NCBI RefSeq assembly: GCF_000802425.1
Contig: NZ_JRUD01000001.1
Span: forward strand, 82,224 to 146,223
From: Pseudomonas flexibilis
Lineage (GTDB): Bacteria; Pseudomonadota; Gammaproteobacteria; Pseudomonadales; Pseudomonadaceae
Length of the DNA stretch: 64,000 bases
Direction of reading: 5' to 3'
Shown in pieces: positions 26,765 through 36,666 of this stretch. How positions within the stretch are numbered: position 1 is the first letter of the stretch; the number at the start of each line of letters is the position of its first letter. A program made the position numbers and the translations under genes. Below the pieces are notes generated by a model, which was not told the DNA's origin, searched no databases, and saw only the letters and a program-made list of their open reading frames with translations.

Positions 26765-28045
26765 ATGACCACCACCCTCCAGGGCCACGCCCTGGCCCTG
26801 CTCAATCGCCTGGCCCGGGCCGACTGGCCGGATCGATTCAAACTGCGCAAGCCGCTGGAAGGCCTGTTGCTACGTGGCAGTCGCGCCGGCTTCCGACTGG
26901 CCGGGCGCCGGTCCGCTCACGGGTCCACGCGGCCGCTGCTGAGCGGGCCTGGGGAACTGTTCGACCTGTCGCTGAGCGAGGAACAGCAACTGCTGCGCGA
27001 CATGCTGGCCCCGTTCGCCGTCGAGGTCATGCGCCCGGCGGCGCTGGAGGCGGATGCGCAGGGTAACCTTCCCCCGGCGCTGCGAGCGCAGGCGGCTGCC
27101 CTCGGGCTGGTGCATTACGGCGTGCCGGAGTCCATGGGCGGGCTGGCCGGTGGCCCGACAGCGCTGACCACGGCCCTGCTGGCCGAAACCCTGGCCCAGG
27201 GGGATCTGTCCCTGGCCGCCGCCTTGCTGCAGCCGCTGTCGGCGGCCCATTGCCTGCGCCGCTGGGGCAGTACCGAGCAGCAGCAACGCTGGTTGCCGGC
27301 CTTGCTGCACGAAGATGCACCGCACTATGCCCTGGCCATCGAGGAGCCGCAGGTGCTGGCCGATCCCGCACGGCCCGCCACCCGCGCGCGCAAGCGCGGC
27401 GGGCAGTATCGGCTCGATGGCGAAAAGTGCCTGGTGCTGCAGGGTGGGCAGGCCGACTGGCTGATCGTCTCGGCCCAGTGCAGCGACGGGCCGGCGCTGT
27501 TCCGGGTGTCGGCCGACGCCGACGGCCTCTCGCGCCAGCCGGAGCCGGCCATGGGGCTGAAGGCCTGCGCCACCACTCGCATCCGCCTGCGTCAGGTGAA
27601 GGTCGAGCGTGACGCCCGGCTTGCGGGGCGCGGCTTCGATCATCGGGTCTTTCTCGATCTGTCCGCCCTCGGCTGGTGCGCCCTGGCGGTGGGCACCTGC
27701 CAGGCGGCGCTCGACTACGTGATCGCCTACTGCAACGACCGCCACGCCTTTGGTGAGCCCATCAGCCACCGTCAGGGCGTGGCGTTCAGCATCGCCGACA
27801 TGGCCATCGAGCTGGAGGGCATGCGCCTGCTGCTCTGGCGGGCCTGCGCGCGCGCCGACCGGGGGCTGGATTTCCAGGAGCAGGCCTGGCGCGCCCGGCT
27901 GTTCTGCAGCGAACACGCCCCGCGCATTGGTAGCGCCGCGGTGCAACTGCTGGGTGGGCATGGCTTCACCCAGGAACACCCGGTCGAGCGCTGGTACCGG
28001 GACCTGCGCGCCGTGGGCGTGCTCAACGGCGCAATGCCGCTCTGA
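26765..28045 (+). CDS. Acyl-CoA dehydrogenase family protein (PA4995-like)
   Basis: 426-residue flavoprotein-type acyl-CoA dehydrogenase. The N-terminal helical domain begins at about residue 65 after an unusual basic extension. The middle beta domain has YALAIEEPQVLADPA, and the C-terminal helices contain AVQLLGGHGFTQEHPVERWYRD. The catalytic glutamate usually found in an EGT-type motif near the end is not obvious: the chain ends VGVLNGAMPL. The stop is 9 bp before the next dehydrogenase gene, so the two are co-transcribed. Confidence 0.85.
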   Translation: MTTTLQGHALALLNRLARADWPDRFKLRKPLEGLLLRGSRAGFRLAGRRSAHGSTRPLLSGPGELFDLSLSEEQQLLRDMLAPFAVEVMRPAALEADAQGNLPPALRAQAAALGLVHYGVPESMGGLAGGPTALTTALLAETLAQGDLSLAAALLQPLSAAHCLRRWGSTEQQQRWLPALLHEDAPHYALAIEEPQVLADPARPATRARKRGGQYRLDGEKCLVLQGGQADWLIVSAQCSDGPALFRVSADADGLSRQPEPAMGLKACATTRIRLRQVKVERDARLAGRGFDHRVFLDLSALGWCALAVGTCQAALDYVIAYCNDRHAFGEPISHRQGVAFSIADMAIELEGMRLLLWRACARADRGLDFQEQAWRARLFCSEHAPRIGSAAVQLLGGHGFTQEHPVERWYRDLRAVGVLNGAMPL

Positions 28046-28054
28046 GGATCAGCC

Positions 28055-29260
28055 ATGTATCTGGAAACTCCGCGAAAATTCCGCGCGCTGGTCAGCCAGG
28101 CGCACCAGGTGGCGGCGAACTACCTGCGACCGCTGTCCCGCACCTACGACCGTGCCGAGCATGCCTACCCCAAGGAGCTGGACATGCTTGCCGCGCTGCT
28201 CGACGGCATGAATGCCGGCGCGCCGGAGGCGGTGGGAGCTGGCGCGGCGGGCAAGCGCAGCGAGGGCGCTGCCGACGGCGTACGCAATGGCGGCAACCTG
28301 TCCGCCTGCCTGGCGGTGATGGAAATGTGCTGGGGCGATGTCGGCCTGCTGCTGTCCATGCCGCGCCAGGGGCTGGGCAATGCCGCGATCGCTGCCGTGG
28401 CCAACGAGGAGCAGCGCCAGCGCTTTGCCTCTGTCTGGGCCGCCATGGCCATCACCGAACCCGGCTGCGGTTCGGACTCGGCGGCCATCCGTACCACGGC
28501 GGTGCGCGACGGCGACCACTACGTGCTCAACGGCGAGAAGATCTTCGTCACCGCTGGCGCGCGGGCCGATGCCGTGGTGGTCTGGGCGACCCTGGACCGC
28601 AGCCTCGGGCGGGCCGCCATCAAGTCCTTCGTGGTGGAAAAGGGCACGCCGGGCATGACCGTGACCCGGCTGGAGAAGAAGCTCGGTATCAAGGCTTCGG
28701 ACACCGCCTCGATCAGTTTTCAGGATTGCCGGGTGCCCGCCGCCAACCTGCTCGGCAGCCCCGAGATTGATACGCAGAAGGGCTTTGCCGGGGTGATGGA
28801 AACCTTCGACAACACCCGGCCGCTGGTGGCCGCCATGGCGGTGGGCCTGGCGCGGGCGGCGCTGGATCGCAGCCGTACGCTGTTGGAAAAGGCAGGATGT
28901 CGCTTCGACCGCCAGCGCCCCCTGCTGGTGCTGCAGCACGCCGAAGCCTGCTGGCATCGCTACGAAGCGGAGTGGGAGGCGGCGCGGCTGCTCACCCTCA
29001 AGGCAGCCTGGATGGCCGATAACCGAATGCCGAACTCGAAGGAGGCCTCGATTGCCAAGGCCAAGGCCGGCCGCATGGTCGGCGAGGTGACCCTTGGCTG
29101 CTTGGCGCTGGTGGGGGCGCAGGGTTATGGCGAGGACGAGCTGCTGGAGAAGTGGGCGCGCGATGCCAAGATTCTCGACATCTTCGAGGGCACTCAGCAG
29201 ATCCAGCAACTGATCATTGCCCGCCGGCTGCTCGGCAAGAGCTCCGCCGAACTGAAGTAG
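28055..29260 (+). CDS. Acyl-CoA dehydrogenase (PA4994-like)
   Basis: 401 residues; oxidises an acyl-CoA with FAD, substrate unknown. Canonical signatures: [17 protein letters not shown] (about 131-147), [13 protein letters not shown], and [20 protein letters not shown] at the C-terminus with the probable catalytic glutamate E378. GAGGATC precedes the ATG. It is the second gene of a pair with a divergent partner dehydrogenase. This pair next to rfaE/hldE is also found in P. aeruginosa, as I recall. Confidence 0.9.
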   Translation: MYLETPRKFRALVSQAHQVAANYLRPLSRTYDRAEHAYPKELDMLAALLDGMNAGAPEAVGAGAAGKRSEGAADGVRNGGNLSACLAVMEMCWGDVGLLLSMPRQGLGNAAIAAVANEEQRQRFASVWAAMAITEPGCGSDSAAIRTTAVRDGDHYVLNGEKIFVTAGARADAVVVWATLDRSLGRAAIKSFVVEKGTPGMTVTRLEKKLGIKASDTASISFQDCRVPAANLLGSPEIDTQKGFAGVMETFDNTRPLVAAMAVGLARAALDRSRTLLEKAGCRFDRQRPLLVLQHAEACWHRYEAEWEAARLLTLKAAWMADNRMPNSKEASIAKAKAGRMVGEVTLGCLALVGAQGYGEDELLEKWARDAKILDIFEGTQQIQQLIIARRLLGKSSAELK

Positions 29261-29283
29261 GGCCACGTGGGGCGGGCCGCCGG

Positions 29284-29369
29284 TAGGGTGCACACGGCGG
29301 CCGGAAAAGGCGCCGACCGCTCTACGGATCGGCCAGGCGTAGGGTGGTCAACGCAGCGCGTTGGCCACC
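29284..29369. repeat. Intergenic hairpin repeats after the dehydrogenase pair
   Basis: 29343-29354 pairs with 29358-29369 (GGTGGTCAACGC / GCGTTGGCCACC, 3-nt loop). Just upstream, 29303-29327 contains GGAAAAGGCGCCGACCGCTC, a segment found almost unchanged at 55820-55843 and inverted at 46548-46570. Together they fill the gap between two convergent genes. Confidence 0.6.
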
Positions 29370-29427
29370 ATGAGGATCACCGCAACGGTGACCGGCAATG
29401 GGCGGTGCAGACCCTCGCCGTCCAGCC

Positions 29428-30114
29428 TCAGAACCGATAGATCTCCACGTCGGTCCGCAGCGGCTCGACGGTGGGAATCTGCGGAGCCTGAGGCTCGCTC
29501 GGGCGTGCCTTGCGGGCGGCGACGATCTGCCGCGACAGCGGCTCGATGGCGCCGGCGAGCTGCTCGGCCAGTTGCTGCAGCAACTGGCTCTGGGCGCGGA
29601 TCTGGTCGGCGGTGCTGCCCTGGTGTGCCGCCTCCAGGCGCACCAGGCGACTGTCGCGCAGCTTGCCGTTGCGGTCCAGCAGGCGCCACTGGCCTTCCAG
29701 CACGGCCGGCTTCTGTGGACCGGAGTCCAGCCGGGAAATGCTCAGGCGCACTTCAATATCCGGCTCGAAACCGGCGGCCGGTTCCAGGGCGACGCGCTGG
29801 CCGCTCAGACGGCCGGCCAGGCGTTGCAGCATGACATTGTCGATGTTGTCGCCCAGATTGCCGGCCCAGCGGGCACCGAGGTCGGGCACCAGACTGCCAT
29901 CGGCCTGGCGCTGCAGCACCGCATCGCTCTGGTTGAGGTAGTCGGCCAGGTCCACCGGTTCCAGCAGGACCATCAGGCCGGAGGCCTTTTCCTTGATTGT
30001 CGGACTGCCGCTGTCCAGCTGAAAGAGCACGGCGGGCGGGCGGCTGATACAACCTCCCACCGCCAACAGTCCTGTCAGCAGCGACAGCGCCGCAAAGCGC
30101 ATGTACTTCATCAT
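29428..30114 (-). CDS. PqiC/ABC-transport-auxiliary-like lipoprotein
   Basis: 228 residues. An N-terminal signal peptide leads into a lipobox ending at C22 (LLAVGGC), so the mature protein is a lipoprotein. The rest resembles the PqiC/YmbA family, which works with MCE-domain lipid-transport systems (e.g. VLLEPVDLADYLNQSDAVLQ). No pqiA/pqiB partners are in the window, so it is an orphan here. The ATG at 30114 is one of two adjacent possible starts. Confidence 0.75.
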   Translation of the reverse strand: MMKYMRFAALSLLTGLLAVGGCISRPPAVLFQLDSGSPTIKEKASGLMVLLEPVDLADYLNQSDAVLQRQADGSLVPDLGARWAGNLGDNIDNVMLQRLAGRLSGQRVALEPAAGFEPDIEVRLSISRLDSGPQKPAVLEGQWRLLDRNGKLRDSRLVRLEAAHQGSTADQIRAQSQLLQQLAEQLAGAIEPLSRQIVAARKARPSEPQAPQIPTVEPLRTDVEIYRF

Positions 30115-30275
30115 TCACCCAGAAGGCCGCAAGGGGCGGCCGGATTGGCAGCAAGCTGGGCCGGCGGGTTTCGCCGGCCCGTGATTCTAATGTGCGGTCA
30201 GGTCGCCACGTGACGCCAGGGGCGTGCAGGCGGGGCGGCTGGCGCTTGGTGCCGGGCATTCTCCCAGCACTACCC

Positions 30276-32528
30276 TCAGATTTCCACCTGCAGCGCGTCG
30301 ACCCGCTGGAAGCCGCGCGGCAGCTTGTTGCCGCGCCGCCCACGTTCGCCCTGGTAGTGGGCCAGATCCTCGCCCTTGAGTGTCAGCGTGCGCTTGCCAG
30401 CCTGCAGCACCAGGTTGGCGCCTTCGGGCAGCACGGCCAGCGCGGTGACGTATTCCTCGCGGGAGGCCACGCGGTCGGCGGGAATGCTGATCAGCTTGTT
30501 GCCCTTGCCCTTGGGCAGCTGCGGCAGCTCGGCGATGCGGAACAGCAGCAGGCGGCCGTCGCTGGTGGCCGCTGCCAGCCAGTCCTGTTCGCGGTTGCTC
30601 AGCGGTAGCGGCGGCAGCACCTTGGCGCCGGTCGGCAGGGTGAGCAGGGCCTTGCCGGCCTTGTTCTTGGCCTGCAGGTCGTCGCCCTTGGCGACGAAGC
30701 CGTAGCCGGCATCCGAAGCCATGACATACAGCGCCTCGTCGTCCGGCAGCAGTACGCATTCGAAGCTGGCGCCGGGCGGTGGGGTCAGGCGACCGGTCAG
30801 CGGCTCGCCCTGGCCGCGCGCGGAAGGCAGCGAATGGGCGGCCAGCGAATAGCTGCGCCCGGTGGAGTCGATAAACACCGCGTACTGGTTGGAGCGGCCC
30901 GGCGCAGCGGACTTGAAGCTGTCCCCGGCCTTGTAGGACAGCCCGGCGGCATCCACCTCGTGGCCCTTGGCGCAACGCACCCAGCCCATCTCGGAGAGCA
31001 CCACGGTGACCGGCTCGGACGGCAGCAATTCGGTCTCCGACAGCGCGCGGGCCTCGGCGCGCTCGATGATCGGCGAGCGGCGCGCATCGCCGTAGGTCTC
31101 GGCGTCCTCCAGCAGCTCCTTGCGCACCAGCTTCTTCAGCTTGGTCTCGCTGCCCAGCAGGGCCAGCAGCTTCTCGCGTTCCTTGGCCAGTTCGTCCTGC
31201 TCGCCGCGAATCTTCATTTCCTCCAGGCGGGCCAGTTGGCGCAGCCGGGTGTCGAGGATGTAGTCGGTCTGCAGATCGCTGAGGCCGAAGCGCTCCATCA
31301 GCACCGGCTTGGGCTGATCCTCGTTGCGGATGATGGCGATCACTTCGTCGAGATTGAGGAAGGCGATCAGCAGGCCTTCCAGCAGGTGCAGGCGTTTCTC
31401 CACCTTGTCCAGGCGGAACTGCAGGCGGCGGCGCACGGTGCCGATGCGGTAGGTCAGCCATTCGCCGAGCAGGGTGCGCAGGTCCTTGACCTGCGGGCGA
31501 CCGTCCAGGCCGATGACGTTCATGTTCACCCGGTAGCTGGATTCCAGGTCCGTGGTGGCGAACAGGTGACGCATCAGGTCTTCCACGTCCACGCGGTTGG
31601 AGCGCGGGATGATGACGATGCGGCAGGGATTCTCGTGGTCGGATTCGTCGCGCAGGTCCGCGACCATCGGCAGCTTCTTGGCCTGCATCTGCGCGGCGAT
31701 CTGCTCCAGCACCTTGGCGCCGGAGACCTGGTGCGGCAGCGCGGTGATCACCACATCGCCATCCTCCACGCGGTACACGGCACGCATGCGCACCGAGCCG
31801 CGGCCGGTTTCGTAGACCTTGAGCAGGTCGGCGCGTGAGGTGATCACCTCCGCCTCGGTGGGAAAATCCGGGCCGGGTACGTGTTCGCACAGTTGCGCCA
31901 CCGTGGCGTTCGGCTCGTCCAGCAGGCGCACGCAGGCTGCGGCCACTTCGCGCAGGTTGTGGGGCGGCACGTCGGTGGCCATGCCCACGGCGATGCCGGT
32001 GGTGCCGTTGAGTAGCAGGTTGGGCAGGCGTGCCGGCAGTACCGCCGGTTCTTCCAGCGTGCCGTCGAAGTTGGGCACCCAGTCGCTGGTGCCCTGGCCC
32101 AATTCGCTGAGCAGCACCTCGGAATAGCGCGACAGGCGCGCCTCGGTATAGCGCATGGCGGCGAACGACTTGGGATCGTCCGGCGCGCCCCAGTTGCCCT
32201 GGCCGTCCACCAGGGTGTAGCGGTAGCTGAACGGCTGGGCCATCAGCACCATGGCCTCGTAGCAGGCCGAATCGCCGTGGGGGTGGAACTTGCCGAGCAC
32301 GTCACCCACGGTACGCGCCGACTTCTTGTGCTTGGCGTCGGCGTTCAGGCCCAGTTCGCTCATGGCGTAGACGATGCGGCGCTGCACCGGCTTGAGGCCG
32401 TCGCCGATGTGCGGCAAGGCCCGATCCATGATCACGTACATGGAATAGTTCAGGTAGGCCTGTTCGGTGAACTCGGCGAGGGAGCGGCGCTCCACGCCAT
32501 CCAGGCTGAGGTCGAGGGTTTCGCTCAT
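30276..32528 (-). CDS. parC: DNA topoisomerase IV subunit A
   Basis: Breakage-rejoining subunit of topoisomerase IV, needed for chromosome decatenation. The 750 residues are typical. The catalytic tyrosine is Y127 in [11 protein letters not shown]. In the quinolone-resistance region ([13 protein letters not shown]) S87 and E91 are the wild-type, susceptible residues. The C-terminal beta-pinwheel region starts at about residue 495. It is the last gene of the parE-esterase-protease-parC series; its ATG lies 9 bp after the protease stop. Confidence 0.97.
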   Translation of the reverse strand: MSETLDLSLDGVERRSLAEFTEQAYLNYSMYVIMDRALPHIGDGLKPVQRRIVYAMSELGLNADAKHKKSARTVGDVLGKFHPHGDSACYEAMVLMAQPFSYRYTLVDGQGNWGAPDDPKSFAAMRYTEARLSRYSEVLLSELGQGTSDWVPNFDGTLEEPAVLPARLPNLLLNGTTGIAVGMATDVPPHNLREVAAACVRLLDEPNATVAQLCEHVPGPDFPTEAEVITSRADLLKVYETGRGSVRMRAVYRVEDGDVVITALPHQVSGAKVLEQIAAQMQAKKLPMVADLRDESDHENPCRIVIIPRSNRVDVEDLMRHLFATTDLESSYRVNMNVIGLDGRPQVKDLRTLLGEWLTYRIGTVRRRLQFRLDKVEKRLHLLEGLLIAFLNLDEVIAIIRNEDQPKPVLMERFGLSDLQTDYILDTRLRQLARLEEMKIRGEQDELAKEREKLLALLGSETKLKKLVRKELLEDAETYGDARRSPIIERAEARALSETELLPSEPVTVVLSEMGWVRCAKGHEVDAAGLSYKAGDSFKSAAPGRSNQYAVFIDSTGRSYSLAAHSLPSARGQGEPLTGRLTPPPGASFECVLLPDDEALYVMASDAGYGFVAKGDDLQAKNKAGKALLTLPTGAKVLPPLPLSNREQDWLAAATSDGRLLLFRIAELPQLPKGKGNKLISIPADRVASREEYVTALAVLPEGANLVLQAGKRTLTLKGEDLAHYQGERGRRGNKLPRGFQRVDALQVEI

Positions 32529-32537
32529 GGTGGGGCC

Positions 32538-33062
32538 CTAGTTTGAAAAGTACTGGCGCAGCAGCAGGGTGCCGTCGCGCTGCGTGAATTCGAGTTGGCG
32601 CAGGGCGCTCATGCCCAGCAGCACCTGGTCGTTGCCCATCCCCGGGGCGATCAGTGCGCGTACATCGGTGAGCACGATGTCGCCCAGTTGCAGGCGTTCC
32701 AGGCGCGTGCGATAGCCGGTGGCGCGGCCGTTGGCGGTGAGCAGCTCGATGGGCGCGCCGCGCTCCAGGCCGAGCGTCTCCACCAGCGATTCCGGCACGG
32801 CGACGTCGGTGGCGCCGGTGTCGAGCAGGAACAGCACCGGCTGGCCGTTGATGCGCCCGCTGGCGCGGAAGTGGCCGTGGCCGTCGCCTTGCAGGCGCAC
32901 TTCGATATGGCTGGCGCTGTGCAGCGAGGCCGGCGCCGGGTTGGGGTTGTAGCGCGACTCTTCCCACTGGGCGAAGAAGCGCGTGGCCAGCAGCATGCCG
33001 GCGCCCCAGGCGAGCAGCAGCATGATGCGCCCCAGGTGCTTGCCGGGTGGTGCGCTGCTCAC
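32538..33062 (-). CDS. Membrane-anchored retropepsin-like aspartic protease
   Basis: 174 residues. A single N-terminal membrane segment (about residues 14-28) is followed by a periplasmic retroviral-type aspartyl protease domain with the active-site motif FLLDTGATDVAVPE. Such TIGR02281-like proteins act as dimers; the substrate is unknown. The GTG start overlaps the stop of the upstream esterase-like gene (GTGA), implying translational coupling. The longer frame into that gene is not the real start. Conserved between parE and parC in Pseudomonas, as I recall. Confidence 0.85.
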   Translation of the reverse strand: MSSAPPGKHLGRIMLLLAWGAGMLLATRFFAQWEESRYNPNPAPASLHSASHIEVRLQGDGHGHFRASGRINGQPVLFLLDTGATDVAVPESLVETLGLERGAPIELLTANGRATGYRTRLERLQLGDIVLTDVRALIAPGMGNDQVLLGMSALRQLEFTQRDGTLLLRQYFSN

Positions 33063-34042
33063 GGCGTCGCCCCCCAGCCGCCTTCCGGTGCGGCGAAGTG
33101 CCAGAGCATTGGCCGGCGCTCGCCGTCGCCCCGCGCCAGTTCGCCGTTGTCGATCAGCACCCAGGCGCCCTTTGCGTCGAGCCACAAACCTTCCGCGACG
33201 CCGTGTGGCGCCCCGTAGCGGCGGTCCTCGCCGAGCGTGGCATCGGCAAACGACCAGCAGCGCTCTGCCTGGCCGGTGGACAGCGAGCGCCGGCAGATCT
33301 GGTGGGTCATGCGTTCCAGCGTATAGAGGCGCTCTTCATGAAAGGCCAGATCGCTGAAGTCCAGCGGCTGCGGACGGGTCAGGCCGCTCTGCGCGGGCGG
33401 CGGTTCGAAGCCCCCCTCGCTGAGCAGCACGCAGCCGCCGTTGCAGCTCCAGTCGGCCTGCTGGCGATGCAGCACCAACAGGCCACGGCGCTCGCGCTCG
33501 GCGGCCAGCCACAGGCGCTGGCTGGCCGGGTCGACCGCAATGCCTTCGAGAAAGGCGTTGTGGCGCTGCAACAGGCCGGCGCCCCGGGCCTGACTGATCA
33601 GCGCCGGCGGCAGCTTCAGCCAGCGGGCCGGACCGACCGGGGGAATCATCAGCACGCCGAGGCTGGCCTCGCTGACCAGGTAACGGTTACCGCTGCCATC
33701 GCAGGTGATGCCCTCGAAATCCAGCATGCCGCCGCGCACCCAGCCGATCAGCCGCTGGCCCTGCCGCAAGCCCCAGGGCAGGCCGGAGGGTGGCGGTGGC
33801 GGGGCGCTGAAGCGTTCTTCCTCGACGGTCCAGCTCTGCTCCCCGGGCACCAGGCGATACAGGCGATCGTCGTCGCGGTCGGAAACCGTCCAGAAGCCGT
33901 CGCCGCACCAGGCGAGTCCCGACAGGTTGCCGCGCGGCACGCCATCGACGGGATGCTCGCCTGCCAGTTGCAGTTGCTCGGTGGCGGCGACAGGGACCGC
34001 ACCGGCCAGCAGCAGGCCGGCCAGCAGCCAGCGGCGAATCAA
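33059..34042 (-). CDS. Exported esterase-like phytase-family protein
   Basis: 327 residues from a TTG start that overlaps the parE stop (TTGA), with GAGG seven bases upstream inside the end of parE. The signal peptide (MIRRWLLAGLLLAGAVPVAA) is followed by a beta-propeller-like domain of the kind annotated 'esterase-like activity of phytase' (LSGLAWCGDGFWTVSDRDDDRLY; LDFEGITCDGSGNRYLVSEA). Function is not established. Tight coupling on both sides (parE before, protease after) suggests a conserved expression unit. Confidence 0.8.
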   Translation of the reverse strand: MIRRWLLAGLLLAGAVPVAATEQLQLAGEHPVDGVPRGNLSGLAWCGDGFWTVSDRDDDRLYRLVPGEQSWTVEEERFSAPPPPPSGLPWGLRQGQRLIGWVRGGMLDFEGITCDGSGNRYLVSEASLGVLMIPPVGPARWLKLPPALISQARGAGLLQRHNAFLEGIAVDPASQRLWLAAERERRGLLVLHRQQADWSCNGGCVLLSEGGFEPPPAQSGLTRPQPLDFSDLAFHEERLYTLERMTHQICRRSLSTGQAERCWSFADATLGEDRRYGAPHGVAEGLWLDAKGAWVLIDNGELARGDGERRPMLWHFAAPEGGWGATP

Positions 34043-35928
34043 ACCGCGACCTCGGCCAGGTTGCCCTTGCTTTCCAGCCAGCTCTTGCGGTCGCTGGCAC
34101 GCTTCTTGGCAAGCAGCATGTCCATCACCTGCCGGGTGTCCTCGAAGTCGTCCAGGGTCAGCTGCACCAGGCGGCGGGTATTCGGGTCCATGGTGGTTTC
34201 CCGCAGCTGCGGCGGGTTCATCTCGCCCAGGCCCTTGAAGCGCGTGACCTGCGGCTTGCCGCGGCGTTTCTCGGCGGTCAGGCGCTCGAGGATGCCGTCG
34301 CGCTCGGCCTCGTCCAGGGCATAGAAGACGTCCTTCCCCAGGTCGATGCGGTACAGCGGTGGCATGGCCACGTAGACGTGTCCGGCCTCCACCAGGGTGC
34401 GGAAGTGCCGCACGAACAGGGCGCACAGCAGGGTGGCGATGTGCAGGCCGTCGGAGTCGGCGTCGGCGAGGATGCAGACCTTGCCGTAGCGCAGCTGGGA
34501 CAGGTCGTCGGAGCCCGGGTCGAGGCCGATGGCCACGGCGATGTCATGGACTTCCTGGCTGCCCAGCACCTCGCCGCCGTCCACTTCCCAGGTGTTGAGG
34601 ATCTTGCCGCGCAGCGGCAGGATCGCCTGGAACTCCTTGTCGCGGGCCTGCTTGGCGCTGCCGCCGGCGGAGTCGCCCTCCACCAGGAACAGTTCGGCGC
34701 GCAGCGGGTCCTGGCCGGCGCAATCGGCCAGCTTGCCGGGCAGCGCCGGGCCCTGGGTAATCTTCTTGCGCTCGACCTTCTTGCTGGCCTTCAGGCGCCG
34801 GCCGGCGTTGCTGATGGCCAGCTCGGCCAACTGCAGGCCCTGCTCGGGATGGGCGTTGAGCCACAGGCTAAAGGCGTCCTTGACCACCCCGGAGACGAAG
34901 GCGGCCGCCTCGCGGGAGGACAGGCGTTCCTTGGTCTGGCCGGAGAACTGCGGCTCCTGCATCTTCATCGACAGCACGAAGACGATGCGTTCCCAGACGT
35001 CCTCGGGCGCCAGCTTGACGCCACGCGGCAGCAGGTTGCGGAACTCGCAGAACTCGCGCATGGCGTCCAGCAGGCCCTGGCGCAGGCCGTTGACGTGGGT
35101 GCCTCCCTGCGCGGTGGGGATCAGGTTGACGTAGCTTTCCTGCACCGCCTCGCCGCCCTCGGGGAGCCATAGCAGCGCCCATTCCACGGCTTCGCGCTCG
35201 CCGGCCAGGTTGCCGCAGAAGGGCTCTTCCGGCAGGCGGGCGAACGCGCTGACGGCGTCGATCAGGTAGGAGCGCAGGCCATCCTCGTAGCACCATTCGA
35301 TGCGCTCGCCGCTGTTGCGGTCGTCGAACACCACCGACAGCCCGGGGCAAAGCACCGCCTTGGCCTTGAGCACATGCTTGAGGCGGCTGACCGAGAACTT
35401 CGCCGAATCGAAGTACTTGGCGTCCGGCCAGAACTGCACGCTGGTGCCGGTGTTGCGCTTGCCGACCGTGCCGATGATCTCCAGGTCGCTGGCCTTGAAG
35501 CCGTCGGCGAAGGTCATGCGGTATTCGTTGCCGTCGCGGCGCACCCGCACTTCCACACGGGTGGACAGCGCGTTCACCACGGAAATGCCCACGCCGTGCA
35601 GGCCGCCGGAGAACTGGTAGTTCTTGTTGGAGAACTTGCCGCCGGCATGCAGCTTGGTGAGGATCAGCTCGACGCCGGGGACGCCTTCCTCCGGGTGGAT
35701 GTCGACCGGCATGCCGCGCCCGTCGTCGATCACTTCCAGCGAGTTGTCGGTGTGCAGGATGACCTGCACCGATTTCGCGTGGCCGGCCAGCGCCTCGTCG
35801 ACGCTGTTGTCGATGACTTCCTGGGCCAGGTGGTTGGGGCGGGTGGTGTCCGTGTACATGCCCGGGCGCTTGCGCACCGGATCGAGGCCGGAAAGGACTT
35901 CAATGGCGTCGGCGTTGTAAGTGGCCAT
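34039..35928 (-). CDS. parE: DNA topoisomerase IV subunit B
   Basis: ATPase subunit of topoisomerase IV. The 629 residues contain the GHKL ATPase motifs (IDNSVDEAL, DDGRGMPVD, GLHGVGISVVNAL) and the TOPRIM domain with EGDSAGGSAKQARD and ADADSDGLHI. It heads the coupled series parE-esterase-protease-parC; the last 4 bp overlap the TTG start of the next gene. yqiA ends 15 bp upstream, so the transcript probably begins further up at yqiA or cpdA. Confidence 0.97.
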   Translation of the reverse strand: MATYNADAIEVLSGLDPVRKRPGMYTDTTRPNHLAQEVIDNSVDEALAGHAKSVQVILHTDNSLEVIDDGRGMPVDIHPEEGVPGVELILTKLHAGGKFSNKNYQFSGGLHGVGISVVNALSTRVEVRVRRDGNEYRMTFADGFKASDLEIIGTVGKRNTGTSVQFWPDAKYFDSAKFSVSRLKHVLKAKAVLCPGLSVVFDDRNSGERIEWCYEDGLRSYLIDAVSAFARLPEEPFCGNLAGEREAVEWALLWLPEGGEAVQESYVNLIPTAQGGTHVNGLRQGLLDAMREFCEFRNLLPRGVKLAPEDVWERIVFVLSMKMQEPQFSGQTKERLSSREAAAFVSGVVKDAFSLWLNAHPEQGLQLAELAISNAGRRLKASKKVERKKITQGPALPGKLADCAGQDPLRAELFLVEGDSAGGSAKQARDKEFQAILPLRGKILNTWEVDGGEVLGSQEVHDIAVAIGLDPGSDDLSQLRYGKVCILADADSDGLHIATLLCALFVRHFRTLVEAGHVYVAMPPLYRIDLGKDVFYALDEAERDGILERLTAEKRRGKPQVTRFKGLGEMNPPQLRETTMDPNTRRLVQLTLDDFEDTRQVMDMLLAKKRASDRKSWLESKGNLAEVAV

Positions 35929-35943
35929 GGGCTCTCTAGTTCG

Positions 35944-36561
35944 TCAAAGATCGGAAAAATCGTGGTCGCGCCACAGGCCGGGATCAAAGCCGGCGAAGGC
36001 GAGCAGCGCGGGCAACTGAGCGGCAAAGCCCTGGTAGCTGTGGTCGCCACAGGGCTGGATGCGCAGCGCGCAGGCCCGGTACCAGGCCTGGGCCTGGCGG
36101 TAGTCGAGGGTCTCGTCAGCGGTCTGCAGCCACACCTGGAAGCGCCGCGGGTCCTGGGGTGCGGGCACTTCCAGTGCGGCCAGCGCCTGGATGTGCTCCA
36201 GGGTCAGCTGCCAGGTTTCGCCGCTGTAGAGGTTCTGCTGCGGACCGAGGTGGCCGTCGAAGCGCGTGTGGGGCAGCACGGCCGGGTTGATCAGCAGGGC
36301 CTTCAGCCCGTGGCGCTCGGCCAGGTGCGTGGCGTAGTAGCCGCCCAGCGAGCTGCCGATCAGCAGCGGCGCGCCCAGTTCGGCGATGGCCTGCTCGCAC
36401 TGGGCGATGGCTTCACGCGGGTGGTGATGGAGGGCCGGCACGCGCAACTGCCCGGCGACGCCCAACTGCTCGCAGGCATGCACCAGCTGGCGGGCCTTCT
36501 TCGAAGCCGGCGAGCTGTTGAAGCCGTGCAGATAGAGGAGGGTGGGCAGTTGGCTGGCCAT
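35944..36561 (-). CDS. yqiA: YqiA-type alpha/beta-hydrolase esterase
   Basis: 205 residues, cytoplasmic esterase of the UPF0227/YqiA family. LLYLHGFNSSPASKKA at the N-terminus gives the oxyanion HGF motif, the nucleophile elbow is LIGSSLGGYYAT, and a late GDHSYQGF supplies the histidine. Its position just before parE is conserved in gamma-proteobacteria. Physiological substrate unknown. Confidence 0.88.
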   Translation of the reverse strand: MASQLPTLLYLHGFNSSPASKKARQLVHACEQLGVAGQLRVPALHHHPREAIAQCEQAIAELGAPLLIGSSLGGYYATHLAERHGLKALLINPAVLPHTRFDGHLGPQQNLYSGETWQLTLEHIQALAALEVPAPQDPRRFQVWLQTADETLDYRQAQAWYRACALRIQPCGDHSYQGFAAQLPALLAFAGFDPGLWRDHDFSDL

Positions 36562-36666
36562 GCGCGCGTTCGATAACGGAAGTGGGGTGGGTGGGCAAGG
36601 CTAAAGCGCACAGGCACGCGCTGCAAGCCGAGTCCGGCGCTGCCTGTATCGGCCGCGCCGGGATGC

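Noticed and set aside
32240..32290. Quinolone-resistance substitutions in parC
   Set aside because: S87 and E91 are the wild-type residues.
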